From Hellea sp039977295 (GTDB lineage Bacteria > Pseudomonadota > Alphaproteobacteria > Caulobacterales > Maricaulaceae), in NCBI GenBank assembly GCA_039977295.1, contig JBDWDN010000012.1, forward strand, positions 434,001-498,000: 64,000 bases of DNA, read 5' to 3'. Under the pieces are notes generated by a model, which saw only the letters and a list, made by a program, of their open reading frames with translations, made no database searches and was not told the origin of the DNA. How positions within the stretch are numbered: the first letter of the stretch is position 1; every line of letters begins with the position of its first letter. Shown piece after piece: positions 16,592 to 24,278 of the stretch. The position numbers were made by a program, and so were the translations under genes.

Positions 16592-17521
16592 TCAAGGCTC
16601 GCTAGGATAAACAACTCTAAACCCAATATGGTTTGTTGAGAAGTCGAGCTCTTGGGGGTGACGGGCTGCGGGGCGGTAGCGGCGGCAGTAATTATCTGCG
16701 CAAAGAAAAGAGCCGCCCTTTATGATACCTTGATTTGCTTCGGGCTGACTATCTTTTACCCACTCCCAGAGGTTTCCTGTCATATCATAGAGGCCATAAC
16801 CATTGGCCTCATAACAGCCCACAGGCGCGGAGGCGAGATAGCCGTCGGTCGCGCGGTTGATAACAGGAAAGATACCCTGCCATGTATTGGCGCGCGGGAT
16901 GTCCAGCTTATCTGGCTCTGTGTCGCCCCATTCATAGGCCGCGCCGTCTAGTCCGCCGCGCGCGGCAAATTCCCATTGCGCTTCGGTGGGGAGGTCGCCG
17001 CCTGCCCATTTTGCAAAGGCGAGGGCGTCTTCATAGGTGACATGATTGACGGGGTGATTAAGCTCAGCGGCAATGCGGGAACCTGGCCCGTCAGGACTAT
17101 GCCAAGCCGCGCCAGGGACAAATTGCCAACGCCCTGCCGTATTTTCTCCAAGCGCCATTGTGAACAGCGCCGAGCCAGCCACAAGCTGATCCTGCGGGAT
17201 GCCGGGATGAAGCTTAGGGTCGGGTTTGCGCTCAGCGGCGCTAACATAGCCCGTCTCTTTGACAAATTTTTCAAACCGGGCGCGGGTAACTTCGAAGGGG
17301 TCGATCTTAAATGCGGGCAACGTAACCTCGCGAATAGGGCCTTCTTCAGAATAATGCGACTCTGACCCCATCTGAAAGGTGCCGCCAGCGAGCTTGACAG
17401 GCGCGGCATTATTGGCAGCTTTGCAATCGGCTACGGTCTTAACGCCCGGCGAACCTGATTTACCGCAAGCTGGAAAAACAACGCCTAATGCGGCGACTAA
17501 AAATAATGTTTTGGAAGTCAT
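16592..17521 (-). CDS. Formylglycine-generating-enzyme (SUMF1) family exported protein
   Basis: The start is taken at ATG 17521, which begins directly with a signal-type helix (MTSKTLFLVAALGVVFPACG); ATGs at 17533 and 17542 are alternatives. About 309 residues. The FGE-sulfatase domain spans most of the protein, from GGTFQMGSESHYSEEGP through NHPVNHVTYEDALAFAKWAGG, LPTEAQWEFAARGG, MTGNLWEWVKD and GGSFLCADNYCRRYRPAAR. The two cysteines in that last motif (LC-N4-C spacing) match the catalytic pair of true FGE enzymes, which oxidise a sulfatase Cys to formylglycine. FPAC could be an atypical lipobox. No sulfatase gene is in the window. Confidence 0.85.
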   Translation of the reverse strand: MTSKTLFLVAALGVVFPACGKSGSPGVKTVADCKAANNAAPVKLAGGTFQMGSESHYSEEGPIREVTLPAFKIDPFEVTRARFEKFVKETGYVSAAERKPDPKLHPGIPQDQLVAGSALFTMALGENTAGRWQFVPGAAWHSPDGPGSRIAAELNHPVNHVTYEDALAFAKWAGGDLPTEAQWEFAARGGLDGAAYEWGDTEPDKLDIPRANTWQGIFPVINRATDGYLASAPVGCYEANGYGLYDMTGNLWEWVKDSQPEANQGIIKGGSFLCADNYCRRYRPAARHPQELDFSTNHIGFRVVYPSEP

Positions 17522-17698
17522 ATCGCCAGTCATTGAAAACATATTACGTCAATACATCGTGGCTAAGTTTACGCGTATCGTCAATATGACATTCCATGAA
17601 CAGAAGGCATTGAGGTTTCGCCTCCGCGCCCTATCCGATAGACGTGACAAGAGAAACGGCTTAAAGGCTGGATCCGTCTTAAATTTTAGCAGGTGAAA

Positions 17699-18238
17699 AT
17701 GGACTCCGAAAAAACAAATTCTAAAAAATGGGCTATAGGTGAAAACCGAACGGCTGTGTTTTCGCCGTGCCGTAAATGGCGCTATCACCTCCAGCAAGTT
17801 TGGGATGAGACTAAGCCGAATTTAATCTGGATGATGCTCAACCCAAGTACGGCCGATGAAACAAAAAATGATCCCACCGTAGAACGCTGCGAGCAACGGG
17901 CGAGGATGTGGGGCTTTGGCGGTGTTGAGGTCTATAATATATTTAGCTATCGCGCGACCGACCCCGAAGATATGAAATCACACCCTGACCCTGTCGGCCC
18001 AGACAATGATAGCTGGATTGCCGCCTTTGCGGAAAAGAGCAAAGAGACAACGGCAATTGTCGGGTGGGGCAATCACGGTGGTCACCTTGGCCGCGGTAAG
18101 CAGGTCATCGACATCATAGAAGCGTATAATGGGTCAGTGAAAGCCTTGAAAGTCAACGCTTCTGGCCACCCAAAACATCCACTCTATGTCGGCTATAAGC
18201 AAGTAGCTGTGCCTTTCACCTGGAACCCGCAAGCTTGA
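17699..18238 (+). CDS. DUF1643 family protein
   Basis: 179 residues from ATG 17699 (AGG four to seven bases upstream); a GTG at 17693 is an alternative start. The sequence shows the conserved DUF1643 pattern: R-A-FSPCRKWRYHLQQVWD, IWMMLNPSTADETKNDPTVERC, a GVEVYNIFSYRATDPEDM stretch, and IVGWGNHG. A terminal H-KHPLYVGYKQVA-PF follows. Members are small cytoplasmic proteins of unknown function, often encoded near accessory genes. It is divergent from the FGE-like gene and convergent with the lipoprotein at 18306. Confidence 0.9.
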   Translation: MDSEKTNSKKWAIGENRTAVFSPCRKWRYHLQQVWDETKPNLIWMMLNPSTADETKNDPTVERCEQRARMWGFGGVEVYNIFSYRATDPEDMKSHPDPVGPDNDSWIAAFAEKSKETTAIVGWGNHGGHLGRGKQVIDIIEAYNGSVKALKVNASGHPKHPLYVGYKQVAVPFTWNPQA

Positions 18239-18305
18239 GTTAAGGCCATTCAGTATTGCTTTAATTACGCTCTAAACCTTAGAAGTGGTGCAAGAGACTA
18301 TTCCG

Positions 18306-19769
18306 TTACCCTAAGCCCTTACAAATTCTACGATTTCGATAACATTTCTTATAGTCGAAATTATCTAATGCCGTCTCGAAAGCATCCCAGCTTTCGATGC
18401 GCTTGCTATCTGTCGATACAATATAGGCAGGCGATATCCCTAAAGCGTTTATCTTTTGCATCAGAGTTGCCCCATTTAATTCGGCCCATAAAGGCGCATC
18501 GACAAATGGCGCTGAATAATGCGCCGTTTGTATAAGAGCTTTATCCGCTTCATTGAACGCGACCAAATTTGCAGACGCATTGCTGGTTTCCAGATTATAG
18601 AGATTCACCGATCCAATTGTCTTGGATGCAGGCACAACTTCGATAGTTTGATCGGGTGTTGATGTTGCGTCAGCAATTGCAGACCTTACGCGGGATTGGG
18701 CATCTGGCGTCACCAAGAGCGTAGCCCCAGCAGCTATAGCTTCAGAAGCTCCTCTTAGTCTGACGTTGTGATGATTGGCCACGACTGCATAGGCGAGGGG
18801 GGATGTGTCATCGGAGGCTTCTCGGTAAGCCTTTAGTCGATCGGCGAAGCCTGCTTCCACCCCAAATGCGATGAGCCCCGATGGCGTTCTGATAAATGAT
18901 GTATAAGAATCATTTTGACCAACTTGATATGTCGCGTCTGTCACAGCTTCAGCCGTCATAATCGACTGATCTACGCGTTGGGGTTCAAGGGTAATATCGG
19001 CCTCGACCTCAAATGCCTTTTGGTCTTCTTTGTCATTCAAAACCAGATTTCGGTTGAAACTAAAATATATTCTTTCATCGTTAATGTAGAGATTATGCTC
19101 TTTGGCAATAGGGATGCCGTTCTGAACGTCATGGTAGTTAAAAACGTAAGAGACAAGTATTTCTCCGACAGAGCGAGACATTTTGGAAATGTAGCCCGTA
19201 TCTTCTTGCACAAGGATTGTTAGGGGTGGTGAATTTGGTAAGTCGAATGTGATCTTGTCATGGAATTGTCCCGACCACATTTCTTTGCCTTCGAGGCGGG
19301 CATTATCAGCGGCTTCATCCAACCATATTGCGAGCATAACATCAGAGGCTCTCATAACAGGTCCATATTCGCTCAAAAATTCGGTCTCGCCTTGATCTTG
19401 GTAGACGCTACTGGGGTAGATTATATACTGGCTTTTGCCGTCCTGGAGGACTGCGCGGCCATGATAATAAGTCCCTGTTATCTCGGTCAGAAATTCCGAA
19501 CTGCCAGCCTTGTTTTTAAGGTCGATGATATAATGTCGGCGCTGAGCGGACATCTCATGAAAATCTGGACTGAAATCATGATCAGGATAATTTTGACGAA
19601 TGTCATCTTCTAACCGAATGGTTTTCGCATCGCGAAGGCGGTCCACTTGATAGGCGGCCCTGACTCGCTCAATCGGATTACTGATTTCAGAATGGTTGTG
19701 ATTGGCTGTGCTTGTCTGGCAGTTTGCTAAAAGCGTTGCAAAACTGGCTAATAGGATTGATCTGCGCAT
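18306..19769 (-). CDS. Lipoprotein with decayed metallo-beta-lactamase-like domain (paralogue 1)
   Basis: The start ATG 19769 has GGAG six bases upstream; an ATG at 19781 adds four residues. The 487-residue product begins with a lipoprotein signal (LLAN-C). Residues ~25-270 are a large N-terminal domain of unknown family. Residues ~275-475 follow the layout of a metallo-beta-lactamase fold: VTDATYQVGQNDSYTSFI, then YAVVANHHNVRLRGASEAIAAGATLLVTP, then LYNLETSNASANLVAFN and ALIQTAHYS. At the metal site, where active relatives have HxHxDH, this protein has NHHNVRL, and the later Asp is replaced in TAHYS. Two conserved Cys end the protein. It is about 60% like its neighbour by eye and has its own operator-bearing promoter. 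Confidence 0.75.
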   Translation of the reverse strand: MRRSILLASFATLLANCQTSTANHNHSEISNPIERVRAAYQVDRLRDAKTIRLEDDIRQNYPDHDFSPDFHEMSAQRRHYIIDLKNKAGSSEFLTEITGTYYHGRAVLQDGKSQYIIYPSSVYQDQGETEFLSEYGPVMRASDVMLAIWLDEAADNARLEGKEMWSGQFHDKITFDLPNSPPLTILVQEDTGYISKMSRSVGEILVSYVFNYHDVQNGIPIAKEHNLYINDERIYFSFNRNLVLNDKEDQKAFEVEADITLEPQRVDQSIMTAEAVTDATYQVGQNDSYTSFIRTPSGLIAFGVEAGFADRLKAYREASDDTSPLAYAVVANHHNVRLRGASEAIAAGATLLVTPDAQSRVRSAIADATSTPDQTIEVVPASKTIGSVNLYNLETSNASANLVAFNEADKALIQTAHYSAPFVDAPLWAELNGATLMQKINALGISPAYIVSTDSKRIESWDAFETALDNFDYKKCYRNRRICKGLG

Positions 19770-19783
19770 TATTATCTCCATGC

Positions 19784-19832
19784 TACGTCACTTGACGTAA
19801 TACAGAATAATATAATTACGTCAAGTGACGTA
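19784..19832 (-). promoter_or_regulatory. Promoter of lipoprotein 1 with two BlaI-type operators
   Basis: Two 16-bp palindromes, TACGTCACTTGACGTA (19784-19799) and TACGTCAAGTGACGTA (19817-19832), centres 33 bp apart. On the minus strand, TTGACG (19819-19824) inside the distal operator and TATTAC (19797-19802) at the edge of the proximal one give -35 and -10 boxes with a 16-bp spacer. A repressor bound at both sites would block the promoter. The same motif occurs twice at 21323-21372. Confidence 0.85.
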
Positions 19833-19859
19833 GATAGGGGGTGCGACTTCTATTGTAAC

Positions 19860-21308
19860 TTAGCCCCAGCCCTCACAAATTTTACGCTCCCAGTAACACT
19901 TCTTAAAGTCGAAACTATCCACCACCGTTTCGAATACGTCCCAGCTTTCTATGCGCTTGCTTTCTGTGTCGACGATATGGGTGGGGGTCAGGCCTAATTC
20001 GCTTATTCTCTGCCTCAACCCTTCCGCGTTTAATTCGTTCAATATGGGCGCCTCAACAAATGGTATTGAGTAATGAGACGACTGAATTAGAGTGCGATCA
20101 GCCGAATTATATACAACTAAATTTTCCGCCGCATTGCTTGTTTCCAGATTATAGATGGTCAAAGTGTCAATCGTCACTGGGGCGGAAATAGATTTAATTT
20201 TAGCGGCTTCGTCAAGCGCTGACGCAATGCGGGCCTCGGCATCGGGCGTTACCAAGAGCGTGGCACCGGTCGCGGCGGCCTCTCCAGCGCCCATTATTCG
20301 GGCACGGTGAAGGCTAGGGGCGATAGCATAGGCGAGGGGGGATGTGTCATTTGACGCGTCTCGATAGGCTTTTAATCGATCTGCGAAGCCTGCTCCAACG
20401 CCAAATGCGACGAGGCCAGATTGAGTTTTAATAAACGACGTATAGGTTCTGTTTTGTCCGACCTGAAAAATTGTGTCCGTTACAGCTTCAGCCGTCATAG
20501 CAGATTGATCAACCCGCTCAGGCTCAAGGTAAAGCCCAGATTCCAGTTCAAATGCATTGTTGTCGTCTGCGTCGTCCAAAATAATGTTTCGGTTGAAACT
20601 AAAATAGCGTCTCTCAGAATTGACATAGCCGCTATGCTCGCGCGCGATAGGTATGCCGTTTTGAAGCTCGTGATAGTTAAATGTATAGGAGACGCGTATG
20701 TCTCCGACCTGGCGGGAGAGTTTCGATATGTAGCCCGTATTCTCTTGCACAAGGATTGTCAGGGGAGAAGAGTTTGGAAAGTCAAATGTAACTTTGTCAT
20801 GCTGTTCCCCAAACCACATTTCTTTACCTTCTAGTCGAGCGCTATCGGCGGCTTTATCCAGCCAGACCGCGAGCAATGCTCCAGAGGCCCTCGCGAAGGG
20901 GCCATACAGGCTTAGGACATCAGCCTCGCCCCGTTCTTGATAGGAGCTGGTTGGGTAAATGATAGTCCAGCTTCTTCCGTCTTTAATGATTTGACGGCCA
21001 TGATGATAGGTTCGGGAAATTTCTCTGAGGCTTTCCGAACTTGCTGAGCCATTTTTGAGATCAACAATATGGTGCCGCCGTCTTGAGGTCATTTCCTGAA
21101 AATCGGAACTATATTCAAAGTTGCTCTCATTTTCGCGAAGATCTTCTTCCAATCGAATAGTGTTTGCCGCCAGCAGGCGGTCGACTTGATAGGCGGCCCG
21201 GACCCGCTTAATTGGATCACTGATTTCAGAGTAATCTATCATACTTGGGCTGTCCTTACAGCTCGCTAAAAATATTGTGAAACTCGCCGCTAGAATGATT
21301 TTATGCAT
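19860..21308 (-). CDS. Lipoprotein with decayed metallo-beta-lactamase-like domain (paralogue 2)
   Basis: 482 residues, AAGGAG seven bases before ATG 21308, lipoprotein signal ending FLAS-C (Cys17). The domain plan matches paralogue 1: a ~240-residue N-terminal region, then a metallo-beta-lactamase-like fold with VTDTIFQVGQNRTYTSFI, YAIAPSLHRARIMGAGEAAATGATLLVTP, YNLETSNAAENLVVYN and TLIQSSHYS. Here the HxHxDH position reads SLHRARI, further from a metal site than in paralogue 1. The KKCYW-ERKICEGWG ending is conserved. Gene order suggests a tandem duplication. It is divergent from blaI with two shared operators between them, so it is a likely target of that repressor. Likely anchored in the cell envelope. 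Confidence 0.75.
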   Translation of the reverse strand: MHKIILAASFTIFLASCKDSPSMIDYSEISDPIKRVRAAYQVDRLLAANTIRLEEDLRENESNFEYSSDFQEMTSRRRHHIVDLKNGSASSESLREISRTYHHGRQIIKDGRSWTIIYPTSSYQERGEADVLSLYGPFARASGALLAVWLDKAADSARLEGKEMWFGEQHDKVTFDFPNSSPLTILVQENTGYISKLSRQVGDIRVSYTFNYHELQNGIPIAREHSGYVNSERRYFSFNRNIILDDADDNNAFELESGLYLEPERVDQSAMTAEAVTDTIFQVGQNRTYTSFIKTQSGLVAFGVGAGFADRLKAYRDASNDTSPLAYAIAPSLHRARIMGAGEAAATGATLLVTPDAEARIASALDEAAKIKSISAPVTIDTLTIYNLETSNAAENLVVYNSADRTLIQSSHYSIPFVEAPILNELNAEGLRQRISELGLTPTHIVDTESKRIESWDVFETVVDSFDFKKCYWERKICEGWG

Positions 21309-21322
21309 AACAGACTCCTTAC

Positions 21323-21372
21323 TACGTCATTTGACGTAATATGCGTAACCTCTATTTACGTCAAGTGACGTA
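21323..21372. promoter_or_regulatory. Divergent promoters with two BlaI-type operators
   Basis: Palindromes TACGTCATTTGACGTA (21323-21338) and TACGTCAAGTGACGTA (21357-21372), centres 34 bp apart. Leftward promoter for lipoprotein 2: -35 TTGACG (21359-21364) and -10 TATTAC (21336-21341), spacer 17. Rightward promoter for blaI: -35 TTGACG (21331-21336) and -10 TATTTA (21353-21358), spacer 16. Each operator thus covers the -35 of one promoter and the -10 of the other, which fits joint repression and autoregulation. A second rightward candidate is TTGAAC 21382 / TATAAA 21404. Confidence 0.8.
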
Positions 21373-21415
21373 ACAAATTACTTGAACTACGACAGGCGCC
21401 GTATATAAAAAACTT

Positions 21416-21802
21416 ATGAGAAAAAATATTCCGACGCCTACCGAAACTCAAATTCTTACCGCTTTATGGGAAAGGCAAACGGCAACCGTTCCGGAGCTTC
21501 ATGCTGAAATTTGTCGGACCAAGGAAGTTGCCTACACCACAGTTTTAAAACGGGTTCAAAGAATGGAAGAGAAGGGGTTTCTTGAACGGACGAAATCAAC
21601 GGGGCGAGCCATATCTTACCGCGCGCTTTTTAAACCTAAGAGCACGCGGGAAACTTTAGTGAATCGTCTCATTACCATGGCGTTTGACGACTCCCCAAAT
21701 GCATTAATTCAACATGCTATTGGACAAAATAAATTATCCCAAGAAGACATAGATGAAATTCGATCTCTTTTGGATAAGGTTGAAAATAAAGATCTCGGAT
21801 AA
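21416..21802 (+). CDS. blaI: BlaI/MecI/CopY-family repressor
   Basis: 128 residues. The N-terminal winged helix matches the family: TPTETQILTALWERQTATVPELHAEI, then VAYTTVLKRVQRMEEKGFLERTKSTGRAISYRA. A C-terminal helical dimerisation part follows. In known systems this protein dimerises on dyad operators and is inactivated by proteolysis when the BlaR1/MecR1 sensor is triggered. Here four 16-bp palindromes in the two upstream regions are the obvious targets. There is no ribosome site before ATG 21416. The stop overlaps the next start by one base, so the pair is translationally coupled. Confidence 0.9.
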   Translation: MRKNIPTPTETQILTALWERQTATVPELHAEICRTKEVAYTTVLKRVQRMEEKGFLERTKSTGRAISYRALFKPKSTRETLVNRLITMAFDDSPNALIQHAIGQNKLSQEDIDEIRSLLDKVENKDLG

Positions 21803-23169
21803 TGCATGACCATCAAGATATAATTGGACAAGCTCTTCTCCACAGTCTTTGGCAAATCTCGGCCCTATCGGTAATATTGTGGTTGATAATGCGGCTTGTC
21901 TCCGAAGAGCGAGCGAAACTGAGGTATAGCCTAGCCTTAGTGGCAGCCTATTCTATTCCTGTGATCTTTATTGTGACTTATCTTTATCTTCGAAATGTAC
22001 AAGGCGAGGGCCTTGCGCCTGAGTATTCAACAGTCACAATAGACATACCGCTAAAAACGAGCCCTTGGAATGATGGTTATGCATGGCTCGTCGCGGGTTG
22101 GGGCATTGGCGTCTTGGTCGCCTTCATTCAATCATCACGTTATTGTATCGGTGCTTACCGGCTTTCGAAGCTCCCGCGAGCCCCTATACCCTCCAACGTT
22201 GATAGAATATTTTCAGGGCTAGCACGCCAGATAGACTGCAAACGCTCTATTGAACTCAGGTTTATATCTCAGATGAATTGTGTGTTTGTGATTGGCCATA
22301 TTAAGCCAATAATTTTCTTCCCATTAGCAATGCTATCCCATTTGTCCGAGGATGAAATTGAAGCCGTGTTGGCACATGAACTCGCGCATATCCTTCGAAA
22401 TGATTTTTTTCATCAGTTTTTTTTCACGCTTATTCGATCTGTGTTTTTTTATCACCCGGGAACCAATTACATCATGAAAGTCATTGGGAAAGAAAGAGAG
22501 CATGCTAGTGATGATCTTGCTGTGACCTTAATCAACGATAGAAAGCACCTTGCCACGGGCTTATTGCGCTTGGGTTTGATGCAAAGGCCCAATGAGCTTG
22601 CCTTGTCGGCTATATCTGAGGACACGGAAAAATTGCGCATGAGAGTGTCGAGGCTAACGAATTTTGAAACCAGCCTTCAGGGGCGTTGCCGTGACTCGTT
22701 TCACAACAAAATCACAGCGATGTTTTGGAGTATATGCGTGTTTTCCTTATTGGGGTTGATAGGGCTGACGTCATTTGCGTCATCCCATCAATCCATGATT
22801 CAAAAAGCCCATATCGTTAAATTAAAAGATGAGGTTTGTGCTCAGCTATATGCCGATAACATTTATGAAAACCCCATATATTATTCGGGAGGGCACGCGG
22901 AAATTATCGTTGAGGGTGAGACACTGATGATGAATCAAACGCCTCTGCCCAGCGCAACACAAAATGCTATCAATCAAATATTGGAAGAACAAAGGTTTCA
23001 AAACGCGGATATCGTTTCAATCAGATATTTCGTGGATGATATCAGGCTCAAACTCGCGCCTCGTGAAGGACCTTTGGAGGGTTCGCTTGCTATATCTAGA
23101 GCCGAAAGAGGCCCGCCAAGCGTAAGTTATTCGCGAAAGAAGAATAACACATCTGAACAATTGGGTTGA
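21802..23169 (+). CDS. blaR1: BlaR1/MecR1-type M56 membrane metalloprotease sensor
   Basis: 455 residues. Membrane helices lie near 18-33, 42-63, 93-110 and 306-326. The cytoplasmic zinc-protease loop between the last two has HELAH at 192-196 and EREHASDD at 231-238, the M56 signature. After the last helix only ~128 residues remain outside the membrane. The ~250-residue penicillin-binding sensor of classical BlaR1 is missing, and no SxxK-containing transpeptidase-like domain is seen. It probably cleaves or triggers loss of the BlaI-type repressor in response to an envelope signal other than a beta-lactam. No later gene is in its operon. Confidence 0.88.
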   Translation: MHDHQDIIGQALLHSLWQISALSVILWLIMRLVSEERAKLRYSLALVAAYSIPVIFIVTYLYLRNVQGEGLAPEYSTVTIDIPLKTSPWNDGYAWLVAGWGIGVLVAFIQSSRYCIGAYRLSKLPRAPIPSNVDRIFSGLARQIDCKRSIELRFISQMNCVFVIGHIKPIIFFPLAMLSHLSEDEIEAVLAHELAHILRNDFFHQFFFTLIRSVFFYHPGTNYIMKVIGKEREHASDDLAVTLINDRKHLATGLLRLGLMQRPNELALSAISEDTEKLRMRVSRLTNFETSLQGRCRDSFHNKITAMFWSICVFSLLGLIGLTSFASSHQSMIQKAHIVKLKDEVCAQLYADNIYENPIYYSGGHAEIIVEGETLMMNQTPLPSATQNAINQILEEQRFQNADIVSIRYFVDDIRLKLAPREGPLEGSLAISRAERGPPSVSYSRKKNNTSEQLG

Positions 23170-23792
23170 CGTAAAGCTTCTTTTTCTTGTGACAAATCAC
23201 GCTACGGGAACGTTCGTTTCAGAGGGGTAGGATCGGACAAGTTGACCATGTGGAAGGTTGGTCAAAGACTATCGGTTTTGGAAAGACAATTGGAAGAGGT
23301 GTTCAGAGAGGGACACACACTTGGAATCGAAGTATGAGTGGAGCGATGGTATCCTTAAAGAGGGATTCCGAACCTGGTCGTCGGGACACATCAACAGCAC
23401 ACACCAGACCCTAAATAAAGGTGAAATAGTATGATAAATAGGAGTGCTGTCGAGAAATACCCTGATGTCTTGAACATAATTTTTAGTTATCACAATTCAA
23501 ATGCTAAGGGAACGGATTGGGAAGAAGACCAAATTTGACTGAGACGTCGCGTCTGCCCATCCTTCGATTGGCATTATACGAGGCCCTGCAACATAGGCCT
23601 TCAAAGCATCCCCCAGCACAGCTGCTACGCGGGCCTTATCTGCCTCTGCCCATTCACCTAAGAGGTTCACGACTGAGTCAGAATTGCCTTCCCGCCCTAA
23701 GAATTCTTCTAAATATTTGTCAAATCGCACCTTGTCCTGATGCGGCCGTTCGGAGATGATAGCAACCAGAACATGTACACTAGGCGGCTGAT
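23170..23792. other. Low-coding accessory stretch between blaR1 and the next gene
   Basis: Over 600 bases without a confident gene. It holds a 35-codon frame (23431-23538) and a minus-strand open frame (from 23497), both listed separately at low confidence. At 23368-23395 there is a short resemblance to part of tRNA-Phe (CCGAACCTGG, then GGGACACA). It looks like eroded or recombined accessory DNA. Confidence 0.4.
23431..23538 (+). CDS. Possible 35-residue small protein
   Basis: ATG 23431 follows AAAGG with an eight-base spacing and opens a 35-codon frame ending TGA 23538 (MINRSAVEKYPDVLNIIF, then an acidic tail). The ribosome site and protein-like composition are the only support. It overlaps the end of the minus-strand frame at 23497, so at most one of the two is likely functional. 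Confidence 0.22.
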   Translation: MINRSAVEKYPDVLNIIFSYHNSNAKGTDWEEDQI

Positions 23793-23844
23793 ATGGAGAT
23801 GAAGACACGGTTCTCACTGGAGTGGGACCCAGACGAGTTGGCAA
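23497..23844 (-). pseudogene. Possible gene remnant on the minus strand
   Basis: A 115-residue open frame whose C-terminal ~75 residues look like true protein (FDKYLEEFLGRE, WAEADKARVAAVLGDALKAY). There is no ATG at the front: the only start is a TTG at 23844 that lies inside the opposite-strand gene beginning at 23793. I read this as a 5'-truncated remnant, or a chance frame. Confidence 0.3.
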
Positions 23845-24278
23845 AGGCTTTCAAGGTCAGCGTTGAAGATGTGCGAGAGTATCTAACAGATGGCCGCAGG
23901 GTCTCATTCATTATTGAACGTCGGCTCCGTAATGAACACGACGGATGGAAGCTCGCACCCAGCGAAGGAGCAGGATATGACTTGCTCGACCCGGACGGTG
24001 GTATGTGGGAAGTCCGGTCCATTACGAGGGGCGGAGTATACTTCAATCCCTCCAATCAAGTCGGTTCAGGCCGATCATTTAATGAAGCGGGCTTTCGGGC
24101 AAAAATAGCCGCTATTGAAGGATTTATTCTTTCGGACATTACGACTTTCCCTTTTGTGGAAGTTTACGTCGTCCCATTCGAGCAGATTCTCGAATGGTAT
24201 GAAGAGGGTAAATTAGGGAAAAGTGCCAAGGTTAGCCGTAAGAAATTTCTAGATATGTCCAAGGACTTATTTGACTAG
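23793..24278 (+). CDS. Accessory protein of unknown function, possibly PD-(D/E)xK-like
   Basis: 161 residues from ATG 23793 (a second ATG follows six bases later). The N-terminal third is acidic and helical (WDPDELAKAFKVSVEDVREYL). The middle reads GYDLLDPDGGMWEVRSITRGGVYFNPS, where Asp and WEVRS are placed like the D and ExK of restriction-type nuclease folds, with Arg for Lys. FVEVYVVPFEQILEWYEEGK follows. That fold assignment is a weak inference. It converges with, and overlaps by four bases, another nuclease-like gene. Both lie beside tRNA-Phe, a usual place for accessory DNA. Confidence 0.65.
   Translation: MEMKTRFSLEWDPDELAKAFKVSVEDVREYLTDGRRVSFIIERRLRNEHDGWKLAPSEGAGYDLLDPDGGMWEVRSITRGGVYFNPSNQVGSGRSFNEAGFRAKIAAIEGFILSDITTFPFVEVYVVPFEQILEWYEEGKLGKSAKVSRKKFLDMSKDLFD

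Noticed and set aside
18306..23169. Interpretation as an ordinary beta-lactamase resistance operon
   Set aside because: The lipoproteins lack a metal site and any serine beta-lactamase motif, and the sensor lacks the beta-lactam-binding domain.
23269..23493. Minus-strand 74-codon frame beside the accessory region
   Set aside because: Poor protein-like composition, no ribosome site and no neighbour support.
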